Assembly: GCA_016124975.1 (NCBI GenBank)
Contig: WGMP01000057.1
Coordinates: forward strand, 1 to 38,795
Origin: Phycisphaera sp.
GTDB taxonomy: Bacteria; Planctomycetota; Phycisphaerae; Phycisphaerales; SM1A02
Reading direction: 5' to 3'
DNA length: 38,795 nt
Under the pieces are notes generated by a model. It did not search any database. It was given only the letters and a program-made list of their open reading frames with translations, and was not told the DNA's origin. The stretch's first letter is position 1. Every line of letters starts with the position of its first letter. Both the position numbers and the translations under genes were made by a program. Below are positions 7,389-15,022 of this stretch, one piece after another.

Positions 7389-8081
7389 ATGAAGATCGCA
7401 GCTTGCGTTCTCGCCGCGGCCGTCTCGAGCGCTGCCTCGGCCACCTTCGTCGAGTACTACACGGTCAAGACCCAGACCTCGAACTCTGGCATCGATCTCG
7501 ATGTCTACACCCTCTACGCGCGCTTCGATGGCGCGACCGACACGGTCGTCAACGCGTTCAACTTCAACGGCTTCGCCGGTGCGGTGATGAACCAGTTCTG
7601 GCACAAGGACGGCACCGTCGACCCGAACACCAGCGAGTCGGGCATCCTCTCGAAGACTCTCGGCACTTGGGCTCCCCAAGCGACCGGATCTGCCAGCGCG
7701 AACCGTCCGTTCGACTCCTTCCTGATGATCGGCGGCAACCCCCTCCTTGCGAACACGACGAACGCCGACCCCTCGTGGGGCGCTGGTCTCGGCTGGAACC
7801 GCCCCGATGTCCCGAACAACCAGAACGTCGGCTGGTTCAACTCGAATCCCCCGAACCTCCAGGGCCGCGTCGGCAACACGGGCAACCTCGCTGACTCCGT
7901 CCGCCTCGGCCAGTTCGTGCTCGACCGCGACTTCAACGCGGGCACCTTCAACCTGAAGATCGGCTACACCGACGGCATCACGACGACCGTCCAGTTCGCT
8001 GAGTCGTCGTTCGCGCTCCCCGCTCCTGGCGCGGTGGCGCTCCTCGGCCTCGCTGGCCTCGCCGGCCGTCGCCGTCGCTGA
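7389..8081 (+). CDS. Secreted protein with PEP-CTERM-like C-terminal sorting signal
   Basis: 230 residues. Signal peptide MKIAACVLAAAVSSAASA. The mature region is rich in Asn, Thr, aromatic and Gly residues (beta-type surface protein; e.g. YTVKTQTSNSGIDLDVYTLYARFDG). The C-terminus reads PAPGAVALLGLAGLAGRRRR: a Pro-rich turn, a short hydrophobic helix and an Arg cluster, the three-part layout of PEP-CTERM exosortase substrates in the Phycisphaerae form. The open frame extends upstream to 7023, but ATG 7389 has a good Shine-Dalgarno (GCAGGAAG, 7374-7381) and opens the signal peptide. It is followed by a strong hairpin. Substrate status is known family logic; the protein's own role is unknown. 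Confidence 0.8.
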   Translation: MKIAACVLAAAVSSAASATFVEYYTVKTQTSNSGIDLDVYTLYARFDGATDTVVNAFNFNGFAGAVMNQFWHKDGTVDPNTSESGILSKTLGTWAPQATGSASANRPFDSFLMIGGNPLLANTTNADPSWGAGLGWNRPDVPNNQNVGWFNSNPPNLQGRVGNTGNLADSVRLGQFVLDRDFNAGTFNLKIGYTDGITTTVQFAESSFALPAPGAVALLGLAGLAGRRRR

Positions 8082-8104
8082 TCGACCGCAACCCAGTTCT
8101 CAGG

Positions 8105-8134
8105 CAACCGCCGCGCAGCGATGCGCGGCGGTTG
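8105..8134. terminator. Bidirectional hairpin between convergent genes
   Basis: Perfect 12-bp arms (8105-8116 CAACCGCCGCGC and 8123-8134) with a 6-nt loop. It lies 23 bp after the secreted-protein stop and directly abuts the tag stop codon on the other strand. There is only a short T-containing tail (TCATTT) on the plus side, so it may act as a mutual terminator/insulator rather than a classical intrinsic terminator. Confidence 0.75.
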
Positions 8135-8725
8135 TCATTTGCGCGCAAGCTTCGCGCACGCGCGATGCCGCGGGCAGGCGACGAGGTGGTCGTTGTACAT
8201 GCCGACCGCCTGCATGAAGGCATAGACGATCACGGGGCCGCAGAAGGTGAAGCCGCGCTTCTTCAAGAGCTTCGCGAGGCGGATGCTCTCGGGGCTCTCC
8301 GCGCGGATGTCCTCGCGGCGCGCGAGGCGCGTGTCGATGGTGCGGTGGCCGACGGCGTCCCACAGGAGGTCGCGGAATGCGCCGTCGCCTGCCTCCATGA
8401 CCGCGAGCCACGCGCGCGCGTTCTTCACGGCGCCCTCGATCTTGAGGCGCGAGCGGATGATCCCGTCGTCCTTCAGGAGCCGTGCGACATCGCGCTCGGT
8501 GAAGCGCGCGATCCGCTCGGGCTCGAACCCCTTGAACGCGCGCTGGAACGCGTCGCGCTTCTTCAGGATCGTGATCCACGAGAGCCCCGCCTGAAACCCG
8601 TCGAGCACGAGCTTCTCGAAGAGCGCGCGGTCGTCGACGACCGGCACGCCCCACTCCGTGTCGTGGTAGGCGACATAGACGGGGTCGGTGCCGCACCACC
8701 AGCAGCGTTCGGAAGCCTTGGCCAT
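8135..8725 (-). CDS. tag: DNA-3-methyladenine glycosylase I
   Basis: 196 residues. Excises 3-methyladenine from alkylated DNA as the first step of base-excision repair. The family signature is strong: RCWWCGTDPVYVAYHDTEWGVPV at the start, QAGLSWITILKKR, DDGIIRSRLKI, KKRGFTFCGP and VGMYNDHLVAC near the end. By comparison with E. coli Tag, the zinc ligands map to C8, H21, and the H and C of NDHLVAC, so the zinc snap is intact. The start has a TANNNT element 6 nt upstream and no Shine-Dalgarno. Single gene, convergent with the sorting-tail protein. Confidence 0.95.
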   Translation of the reverse strand: MAKASERCWWCGTDPVYVAYHDTEWGVPVVDDRALFEKLVLDGFQAGLSWITILKKRDAFQRAFKGFEPERIARFTERDVARLLKDDGIIRSRLKIEGAVKNARAWLAVMEAGDGAFRDLLWDAVGHRTIDTRLARREDIRAESPESIRLAKLLKKRGFTFCGPVIVYAFMQAVGMYNDHLVACPRHRACAKLARK

Positions 8726-8731
8726 GCGCGC

Positions 8732-8737
8732 AGACTA
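8732..8737 (-). promoter_or_regulatory. -10-like TAGTCT element before tag
   Basis: On the minus strand TAGTCT is followed by 6 nt (GCGCGC) and the ATG. This fits a leaderless promoter in which transcription starts at the start codon (see 15917, 34008, 34238 for the same spacing). Confidence 0.5.
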
Positions 8738-8749
8738 CGCAAAATGAAA

Positions 8750-8774
8750 CCGGCCCCGCGCGAGGCGGGGCCGG
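8750..8774 (-). terminator. Rho-independent terminator of the LeuDH/acyl-CoA dehydrogenase unit
   Basis: Perfect 10-bp G/C arms (8750-8759 CCGGCCCCGC, 8765-8774) with a 5-nt loop. Read on the minus strand, the hairpin is followed by TTTCATTTTG, an adequate U-rich tail. It is placed 46 bp after the LeuDH stop and just before the tag promoter. Confidence 0.8.
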
Positions 8775-8820
8775 GGATCTTCGTGTCCGCGCGGTGCGCG
8801 CTCGACGGGTCTGCGGCCGT

Positions 8821-9915
8821 TCAGCCGCAGCCGCAACCTGCGCCGCAGCTCGCGCCCGCCATCTGCTTCTTGGCGGCACCTGCTGCGATCTTCGCCTTGG
8901 CGAAGGCGATGGCGGCGGCGCCCGTGGAGCCACCCTTCGCCTGCTTCAGGACCTCCGCCGTCGTCGCCTCGATGTCGACGATCTTGTGGTCGATCTCCTT
9001 CTCGGTCATGCCGAGGTAGAGACCTGCGAGGCGGATGAGGCCGCCTGCGTTCGCCACGAAGTCGGGGGAGTAGAGGATGCCGCGCTTCGCGATCGCCTCG
9101 CCGTCCTCGGCGGGGTTGCGGAGCTGGTTGTTGGCGGTGCCGCAGACGATGCCGCACTTCAGGTTCGCGATCGTCTTCGCGTCGAGCACGCCGCCGAGAG
9201 CGCACGGAGCGAGGATGTCGACCTTCTCCTCGAGCAGGTTCTTGTCGTTGCCGAGCGCGACGCAGCCGAGTTCCTCGACGGCGCGCTTCATGGTCGGGAC
9301 ATGCACATCGGTGACGAGCACCGCTGCGCCCGCCTGGCGGAGGAGCTTCGCGAGCTTGTAGCCCGTTGCGCCGCAGCCCTGGATCGCGACGGTGAGGTTC
9401 GCGAAGTCGACCTTGCGGCCCTGGTGCGCGAGGCACGCCTTCATCGAGTTGAAGCAGCCGAGCGCCGTGTAGGGCGACGGGTCGCCGCCGTGGCTCACGG
9501 TGTTGCCGCCCATGACATGCTTGGTCTCGAGCGCCATCCAGTCGCAGAACTGGGGGCTGACGCCGACATCCTCGGCCGCGATGTACGCGCCCGCGAAGGT
9601 GTCGACGAAGCGGCCCATCGCGCGCGCCTCGGCCTCGGTGGGCTGGTGGCTCGAGCTCGGCATGATGATGACGCTCTTCGCGCCGCCCATCGGCAGGCCC
9701 GAGGCTGCAGCCTTGTAGGTCATGCCTTCGGAAAGGCGGAGGACGTCGTAGAGCGCGTCGTCCTCGGTCGCGTACGCCCAGCGGCGTGTGCCGCCGAGCG
9801 CGTTGCCGAGCGCCGTCGAGTGGATCGCGATGATCGCCTTCAGGCCCGTCTTCGCGTCGTGGTGGAATGCCACGCGCTCGTGGCCGTAGGACTGCATGTC
9901 AGCAAGCACGTTCAT
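8821..9915 (-). CDS. Leucine-dehydrogenase-type Glu/Leu/Phe/Val dehydrogenase with Cys-rich tail
   Basis: 364 residues, the usual length of leucine/valine dehydrogenases. It would reversibly deaminate a branched-chain (or aromatic) amino acid to the 2-oxoacid with NAD+. Visible landmarks: LGGTRRW, EGMTYKAAASGLPMGGAKSVI with the substrate and catalytic Lys residues, AEDVGVSPQFCDWM, and the Rossmann motif VAIQGCGATGYKLAKLL. The start is ATG 9915 (MNVLADMQSYGHERV); an upstream extension to 10011 is unlike the family. Odd feature: the C-terminus ends MAGASCGAGCGCG, four cysteines in nine residues, not part of the normal fold. Acyl-CoA dehydrogenase lies 150 bp upstream on the same strand and a terminator follows, consistent with a branched-chain amino-acid catabolic unit. 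Confidence 0.9.
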   Translation of the reverse strand: MNVLADMQSYGHERVAFHHDAKTGLKAIIAIHSTALGNALGGTRRWAYATEDDALYDVLRLSEGMTYKAAASGLPMGGAKSVIIMPSSSHQPTEAEARAMGRFVDTFAGAYIAAEDVGVSPQFCDWMALETKHVMGGNTVSHGGDPSPYTALGCFNSMKACLAHQGRKVDFANLTVAIQGCGATGYKLAKLLRQAGAAVLVTDVHVPTMKRAVEELGCVALGNDKNLLEEKVDILAPCALGGVLDAKTIANLKCGIVCGTANNQLRNPAEDGEAIAKRGILYSPDFVANAGGLIRLAGLYLGMTEKEIDHKIVDIEATTAEVLKQAKGGSTGAAAIAFAKAKIAAGAAKKQMAGASCGAGCGCG

Positions 9916-10065
9916 GGCGATCTCGAAACCTCGCGAATGAATGGGGTGGTGAGGAAACTGCGTCAGGACGATAGCGACTGCGCTTCGGCGCGGGTGGCGC
10001 CTCGGACGCACCGCGCCCGACTTCGATGCGACTTCGATCTGGCCTCGGTGCGACCGAAGCGACGC

Positions 10066-12021
10066 TTAGTGCGACTTCAGGGCCTCCATGTCGCCCTTGT
10101 AGACGGAGCCGGAGCCGAACTGCGGGATGCCCGCCTGCTGCGCGGCGACGCTGCGTCCCGTGCCGAAGAACTTGTGGTCGGGCGTCTTCTCGGGGATCGA
10201 GTAGCCGCCGTTCGGCAGGAGATCCGATGCGGCGAACGCGGCGGCGGCCGCCTTCTTCATCGTCGCGTCGTTGTTGACGAAGAGCGCGCGGAGCTCCGCG
10301 GCCTGCTCGCTGCGCGCGATGGCGCAGAGGTGCTCCACGATCGCAAGCTCGCGCTCCGCGGCGGCGCCGTCGAGGCCCGCGCGGAGGTTCGCGTCGCAGC
10401 GCGAGAGGGAGCAGGTCATCGCGTGGATCCACAGCGAGCTCATCGAGAGGCGCGCCTGGATCGTCTGGTTCGAGATCAGGCGCTCCTCGTGCTCCTTGAA
10501 CATCAGCTTGACGTGGTGGCTGTGCTCCTGGATGCGCACCATCAGGTCGTCGGCGAGGTGGCGGAGGCGGGGATGGACCTGCGTCGAGCGGGGCGCCCCG
10601 CGGCGGACGCCGAGGAAGAGCTCGGCGCCGACCTGCATTGCGGTGCCGAGGTGCTTGAACGGATTCGCCTTCACCTGCAGCAGGTACTCGCCGAGCTGCT
10701 TCGACCCGTAGGCGAAGATGAACGAGTGCATGACCTCGTTCGCGCCCTCGACGATGATGTTGATGCGCGAGTCGCGCCACATGCGCTCGACATGGTTCTC
10801 CGTCATGTAGCTCTCGCCGCCCATGATCTGGATGGCGTCGTTGACGGTGCGGTAGCCGAACTCGCTGCAGAAGACCTTGCACATCGCGGTCTCGAGCATG
10901 ATGTCCTCGTCGTGGCGGTCGAGGAAGCCCGTGGTCATGTAGAGCATCGCGTCGGCCGCGTAGACATACGCCGCCATGCGCGCGACCTTCTCCTGCACGA
11001 GGTCGAACTCGCCGATGGCGCGGTCGAACTGGTGGCGCGACTTCGCCCACTTCGTCGCCTGCTCATAGCTGTAGCGCGCGGCGCCGAGCATGCCCGCGGA
11101 GAGCGTGCAGCGGCCGTAGTTGAGGCAGGTCAGCGCGACATTGAGGCCCTTGCCCTCCTTGAAGAGCAGGTTCTCCTTCGGCACCTTCACGTTGGTGAGG
11201 CGGATGCGCGCCTGCCAGGTGCCGCGGATGCCGCACTTCGAGCGGTTGCGGCTGAAGATGTCGACGCCCTCCATGTCGGGCGTGCAGATGAGCGCGGTCA
11301 CCGCGTCCTTCGTCTTGCCCGTCTTCGCGTCGGTGATCTTCTGCTTCGCCATCACGGTGAAGAGGCCCGAGAGGGCGCCCGAGGTCGCCCACTTCTTCTC
11401 GCCGTTGAGGATGTAGTGCGTGCCGTCTGCGCTGAGCTCGCAGCGCGTCTCCTGACCGCCAGCGTCGCAGCCGACGTTCGGCTCTGAGAGGCAGAAGGCG
11501 CTCAGCGTCGACTTCGCCATGAGCGGGAGGAAGCGCTTCTTCTGCTCTGCGTTTCCGAAGAGCATGACCGCCTTGCAGCCGATCGACTGGTGCGCCGAGA
11601 CAAGCACGGCGGTCGAGCCGCACGAGCGGCCGAGGCGCTCAAGCACGCGGTTGTAGCTCGTGATGCCGAGGCCGAGACCGCCGAACTCGGCGGGGATCGT
11701 CATGCCGAGCACGCCGAGGTCGAAGAGCTTCTGGATGACCCACTGCGGGATCTCCTGCTTCTGGTCGATCTCGATCGAGGGGTGCTCGTTCGTCAGGTAC
11801 TCGTCGAGCGCCGCGAGCAGCTGGTCGCACTTCGCGGTCTCGTCGGCGGGCTGCGAGGGATAGGGGAACGCGAGATCCTCGCGGAAGTTGCCCCAGAAGA
11901 CGTTCTTGATCAGGCCCATCGTCGAGGGATCGGGCCCGAGCATCTCCTGGGCCTGCTCGATCTGCTTGCGGTCCTTCTCGGAGACGTTCTTGAGGTCCTT
12001 GGCGAGGTTGGCGTTCGACAT
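10066..12021 (-). CDS. Long acyl-CoA dehydrogenase (VLCAD/ACAD9-like)
   Basis: 651 residues, longer than the roughly 380-residue short/medium-chain enzymes and similar to VLCAD/ACAD9 types with an extra C-terminal helical domain. Landmarks: GLGLGITSYNRVLERLGRSCGSTAVLVSAHQSIG, FCLSEPNVGCDAGG (FAD/substrate loop), MGGESYMTENHVERMWRDSRI and IVEGANEVM, whose Glu aligns with the catalytic base of the VLCAD group (FEGTNDI). It introduces the alpha-beta double bond in acyl-CoA, feeding electrons to ETF. About 210 residues follow the catalytic Glu, as in VLCAD. A Shine-Dalgarno (GCAGGAG) precedes the start, and ACTATCAT upstream is a -10 candidate. Chain-length preference is not deducible. Confidence 0.92.
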   Translation of the reverse strand: MSNANLAKDLKNVSEKDRKQIEQAQEMLGPDPSTMGLIKNVFWGNFREDLAFPYPSQPADETAKCDQLLAALDEYLTNEHPSIEIDQKQEIPQWVIQKLFDLGVLGMTIPAEFGGLGLGITSYNRVLERLGRSCGSTAVLVSAHQSIGCKAVMLFGNAEQKKRFLPLMAKSTLSAFCLSEPNVGCDAGGQETRCELSADGTHYILNGEKKWATSGALSGLFTVMAKQKITDAKTGKTKDAVTALICTPDMEGVDIFSRNRSKCGIRGTWQARIRLTNVKVPKENLLFKEGKGLNVALTCLNYGRCTLSAGMLGAARYSYEQATKWAKSRHQFDRAIGEFDLVQEKVARMAAYVYAADAMLYMTTGFLDRHDEDIMLETAMCKVFCSEFGYRTVNDAIQIMGGESYMTENHVERMWRDSRINIIVEGANEVMHSFIFAYGSKQLGEYLLQVKANPFKHLGTAMQVGAELFLGVRRGAPRSTQVHPRLRHLADDLMVRIQEHSHHVKLMFKEHEERLISNQTIQARLSMSSLWIHAMTCSLSRCDANLRAGLDGAAAERELAIVEHLCAIARSEQAAELRALFVNNDATMKKAAAAAFAASDLLPNGGYSIPEKTPDHKFFGTGRSVAAQQAGIPQFGSGSVYKGDMEALKSH

Positions 12022-12110
12022 GATTGGGCTCCTGCGGGGAAGGGGGAGATGATAGTTTCACGGAGGCCGGGGGGCGTCGCGGGACTGGCTTTGCGGCGAG
12101 GGAATTCACA

Positions 12111-12812
12111 ATGCAGGAAAGCGCGTTTCCAACCACGCAGGCCACATGGCTGCACACGCTCGTCGGTGCGGCGGTTGCGACTGCAGGACGGGGAAACGCG
12201 GCCGAAACGGCGCGAATTGCCGTCATGGCGCGATATGCGGAGCCGCTGCGGGTGTTCGTGCGCGGCTCGAGCCTCGCGCGACTCGGTGAACCCGAGGAGA
12301 TCGTGAACGGGTTTTTCGCGGCGAGGCTCTCGGACGCGCGGTTTCTCGAGGGATGGGCTGCGAGCGGGATGCGGCTGCGGCGCTGGCTGATGAACGCGAT
12401 CCTGTTCTACGGCCAGGGCCTCGCGCGCGACCGCGCGCGGGCCGAGGCGCGGGGCGGCGCGGTCGAGCCGCGCGAACTCGACCGGCGCGAGGGCGATGGC
12501 GCGACGGCGGAGGCTGGCTTCGAGCGCGCCTGGGCGCTTGCGGTGGTGCGCGAGGCGACGGCGCGCGCGGAGGCGGCGCTCGAGGCCGCGGGCCGCGCGG
12601 TCGACTTCGAGATCTTCAGGCGACATGCGATTGACGGCCAGCCGTACGCGGTGTTCGCGCGCGAGGTCGGCCGCAGCGAGCAGCAGTGCGCGGGTGCGAC
12701 GCGACTCGTGGCGCAGCGCGTGCGCGCGGCGCTCGCGGATGTGCTGCGAGAGGAGGGCGTCGCGGAACGCGAGCTTGACGCGGAGATCGCGCGGGTGCGC
12801 GGGGTGCTGTGA
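12111..12812 (+). CDS. Divergent ECF-type RNA polymerase sigma factor
   Basis: 233 residues. The N-terminal half (TQATWLHTLVGAAVA..., YAEPLRVFVRGSSLARLGEPEEIVNGFFAARLSDARFLEGW..SGMRLRRWLMNAI) follows the pattern of sigma region 2 in the planctomycete-type ECF factors. The C-terminal part (EIFRRHAIDGQPYAVFAREVGRSEQQCAGATRLVAQRVRAAL) looks like a region-4 helix-turn-helix. ATG 12111 is supported by GAGGGA (12098-12103), 7 nt upstream; the open frame runs back to 12024 without homology. No anti-sigma factor is adjacent. Family call is by pattern recognition. Target promoters are unknown. Confidence 0.7.
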   Translation: MQESAFPTTQATWLHTLVGAAVATAGRGNAAETARIAVMARYAEPLRVFVRGSSLARLGEPEEIVNGFFAARLSDARFLEGWAASGMRLRRWLMNAILFYGQGLARDRARAEARGGAVEPRELDRREGDGATAEAGFERAWALAVVREATARAEAALEAAGRAVDFEIFRRHAIDGQPYAVFAREVGRSEQQCAGATRLVAQRVRAALADVLREEGVAERELDAEIARVRGVL

Positions 12813-12846
12813 GTGCGCGCCTTGAGGATTCGCCGCATCGGACTGG

Positions 12847-12852
12847 TAGAAT
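12847..12852 (+). promoter_or_regulatory. -10-like TAGAAT element before mntA
   Basis: TAGAAT ends 10 nt before ATG 12863, and no Shine-Dalgarno is present. It lies 35 bp after the sigma-factor stop, giving the toxin-antitoxin pair its own promoter with a leader of 0-3 nt. Confidence 0.45.
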
Positions 12853-12862
12853 TGCGACAGCC

Positions 12863-13168
12863 ATGGATCGAAGCACGCTTCAGTTCGATGAATCGCGTCT
12901 CCGCAGGTTCTGCGCCGAGAAGGGGATTCGCCGTATCCGCGTCTACGGTTCCGCGGTTCGACCCGACTTCGATCCAGCGCGCAGCGACATTGATCTTCTC
13001 ATCGACTTTCATCCGGGAAAGACACCTGGGTTTGCCTTCTTCGCACTCGGCGACGAGCTTGCCGAGATCCTCGGACGCCGCGTCGATGTCAATACCGAGC
13101 AGATGCTGAGCCGTCACTTCCGCGACGAGGTCCTGTCCGAGGCGGAGTTGCTCTATGACGCGGCATGA
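12863..13168 (+). CDS. mntA: MntA-type nucleotidyltransferase antitoxin
   Basis: 101 residues. Minimal nucleotidyltransferase with the signature GS-x11-DxD: G29-S30 in VYGSAVRPDF, D42 and D44 in RSDIDLLIDF. In MntA-HepT modules this enzyme AMPylates a tyrosine of the HEPN toxin and so neutralises it (known for the family). ATG 12863 is chosen because the fold begins just after it and a -10-like element precedes it; the frame is open to 12809. It overlaps the HepT gene by 14 bp. Confidence 0.88.
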   Translation: MDRSTLQFDESRLRRFCAEKGIRRIRVYGSAVRPDFDPARSDIDLLIDFHPGKTPGFAFFALGDELAEILGRRVDVNTEQMLSRHFRDEVLSEAELLYDAA

Positions 13169-13484
13169 CCCGCAGGTGGCGCTGCGGCAGATGAGGGACT
13201 TCGCGATGGAAGCGGTCGAGATGTCGGCGACGGCCGATCGTGCTGCGCTCGATTCGGATCGCAGGCTGTTTCTCGCGCTGACGCGGCTGGTCGAGCTTGT
13301 GGGCGAAGCATCGACACGGATCGACCACGCGACGCGCGCGCGCCACCGCGGTGTTCCGTGGCGTGCGATCAAGGAGACGCGGAACCGCCTGATTCATGCG
13401 TACGACGACATCGATCGCGATGTGCTCTGGCAGATCGTGCGCGTCGACTTACCCGAACTCGTGAGGCAGCTTGACGAGGCTTGA
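13155..13484 (+). CDS. hepT: HepT-type HEPN RNase toxin
   Basis: 109 residues, all-helical HEPN protein. The catalytic and modified-residue motif R-x4-H-x-Y is intact: R76-NRLI-H81-A-Y83 in ETRNRLIHAYDDID. R and H form the RNase site, and Y is the residue AMPylated by MntA in characterised pairs. The C-terminus (DVLWQIVRVDLPELVRQLDE) also matches family members. It overlaps the 3' end of mntA by 14 bp, so expression is coupled. Second toxin-antitoxin module in the window. Confidence 0.9.
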   Translation: MTRHDPQVALRQMRDFAMEAVEMSATADRAALDSDRRLFLALTRLVELVGEASTRIDHATRARHRGVPWRAIKETRNRLIHAYDDIDRDVLWQIVRVDLPELVRQLDEA

Positions 13485-13773
13485 CGAGGGCGGCGGGCGC
13501 GGGTGCGCCGCCGACGGCCGCATGCGCGTCGCTTCCGAGGATCCCCCTTCGCGCATGACGCCTTCGATCGACCAAGCGAGCGCGCGGCGGATCCTCGAGC
13601 GCGCCGACGCGCCGCCCGCGCAGGGTGGTTCTCGGAGCCGCGCGCTGGCCATTTTCCTCCTGATCGCGCTGCTCGCCGCGCCTGCGGCGCCGCGCTCGGG
13701 ATTCCCCGACTCGGCGCAGTCCGCGGCGATGTCCCCCGCGGGCGCCGGTTCACGAGCCCGGGAGTCGGATCAC

Positions 13774-14814
13774 ATGAAGCGATTGATGGCGATCGGTGTC
13801 GCAGCGGCGGTGTCCATGAGCGGCGCGGCGCACGCACAGGCCGGACTGGGCTGTCCCGGCGACACAAACGTCGATCAGAAGGTCGACGGAATCGACCTTG
13901 CGACGGTGCTTACGCGCTGGGGAATGCCGGGCTCGAAGTTTCCGCAGGCTGACTGCAATGACGATGGCGCAATTGACGGCCTCGATCTTGCGATCGTGCT
14001 CGCGGGCTGGGGTGATTGTCCGATCGGTGTTCCGAGTTGGGCGACTGTTCTCGAAGCAACCCCGAATCCGGAGGTTGTGACCAACCCAGCGCTTCGCAAG
14101 GCGATCACGGCTGCAAACCTCGCTTGGCGCGTTCGTGACGATGTCACAGGCATCGAGATGCTGCTTGTTCCGCCAGGCACATTTCAGATGGGCGCGAGCC
14201 CGGGCGATCCGCAAGCCTCAACTGACGAGTTCCCGGTTCGAACCGTGACGCTGACACACGCCTTCTACCTCGGTCGGTTTGAAACCACTCAGTCGCAGTG
14301 GATCGCGATGATGGGCGCCAACCCAAGTTACTTCCAGGGTCCGAGCTACCCTGATGCATCGCAGCGGCCTGTCGATCAGGTCACATGGAACGCGATTCAG
14401 AGCTTCCTCACCTCGACAGGGATGCGGCTCCCTACCGAAGCCGAATGGGAGTTCGCATGTCGTGCAGGTACGATCACACCGACCTACGCGACCGGCAATC
14501 AGGTGCTCGACGACATCGCGTGGTACTCAGCGAATGCGGGCGGTCAGACGAATGCAGTTGGCGGAAAGGCGGCCAACGCACTCGGCTTTCACGACATGCT
14601 CGGGAATGTCTGGGAATGGACAGCGGATTGGTATGGGCCCTACAGCGCGGGAGCGCAGACGGATCCCGTCGGACCCGCGACAGGAACCCAGAGAGCGCTC
14701 CGTGGAGCTCCTTGGATCAACGACGCGTCGTACTGTCGCGTGTCCCAGCGGGGCGGCTATTGGCCTGACAGCACGCTGAATCTCTTTGGCTTCCGAGTCG
14801 CGCGCAATCCCTGA
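13774..14814 (+). CDS. Secreted dockerin-like / FGE-sulfatase-domain protein
   Basis: 346 residues. Signal peptide MKRLMAIGVAAAVSMSGAAHAQ, then two dockerin-like Ca-binding segments (GDTNVDQKVDGIDLATVLTRWG and DCNDDGAIDGLDLAIVLAGWG, residues about 28-85), then a formylglycine-generating-enzyme (SUMF1) domain: LVPPGTFQMGA, FETTQSQW, RLPTEAEWEFACRAG, MLGNVWEWTADWYGPY, LRGAPW...CRVSQRGG, FGFRVAR. Only one cysteine is visible in the terminal active-site segment (ASYCRVS), so the paired catalytic cysteines of true FGE appear incomplete and sulfatase activation is doubtful. ATG 13774 is supported by GGGAG (13760-13764). The frame is open upstream to 13471 and even contains another hydrophobic stretch, but the later start opens the signal peptide. 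A/T-ending codons are commoner than in its neighbours. Confidence 0.85.
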   Translation: MKRLMAIGVAAAVSMSGAAHAQAGLGCPGDTNVDQKVDGIDLATVLTRWGMPGSKFPQADCNDDGAIDGLDLAIVLAGWGDCPIGVPSWATVLEATPNPEVVTNPALRKAITAANLAWRVRDDVTGIEMLLVPPGTFQMGASPGDPQASTDEFPVRTVTLTHAFYLGRFETTQSQWIAMMGANPSYFQGPSYPDASQRPVDQVTWNAIQSFLTSTGMRLPTEAEWEFACRAGTITPTYATGNQVLDDIAWYSANAGGQTNAVGGKAANALGFHDMLGNVWEWTADWYGPYSAGAQTDPVGPATGTQRALRGAPWINDASYCRVSQRGGYWPDSTLNLFGFRVARNP

Positions 14815-15022
14815 CACTTGTCGCGCAGGGTCATCGTGATTCTCAGACTTAGGCGGTCACGCAGCGGATTCCCCGCGCAGAGCTCTCGCTTGGAGGGTGC
14901 GGCGTCAAGTCATGAGTGACACAAGTGCCACCCATGTATTGAAGCGCACTGGAAGTAGTGGCACCTATGAAGGCTGTCGACTCGGGTGTCTGGTGCTCGC
15001 GCTTTGCGTTCGGCGCCTTTGT

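Noticed and set aside
8794-11487. 897-codon plus-strand frame opposite LeuDH and acyl-CoA dehydrogenase
   Set aside because: It spans two well-identified minus-strand genes and shows no recognisable domain.
13486-13773. Upstream in-frame extension of the FGE-domain protein containing a second hydrophobic stretch
   Set aside because: ATG 13774 has a Shine-Dalgarno and begins a textbook signal peptide; the extension shows no homology.
14925-14964. GTGCCAC ... GTGGCAC inverted repeat in the 14,815-15,022 gap
   Set aside because: Arms of only 7 bp with a 26-nt loop. Resemblance to the other GTGCC hairpins is too weak to call a family member.
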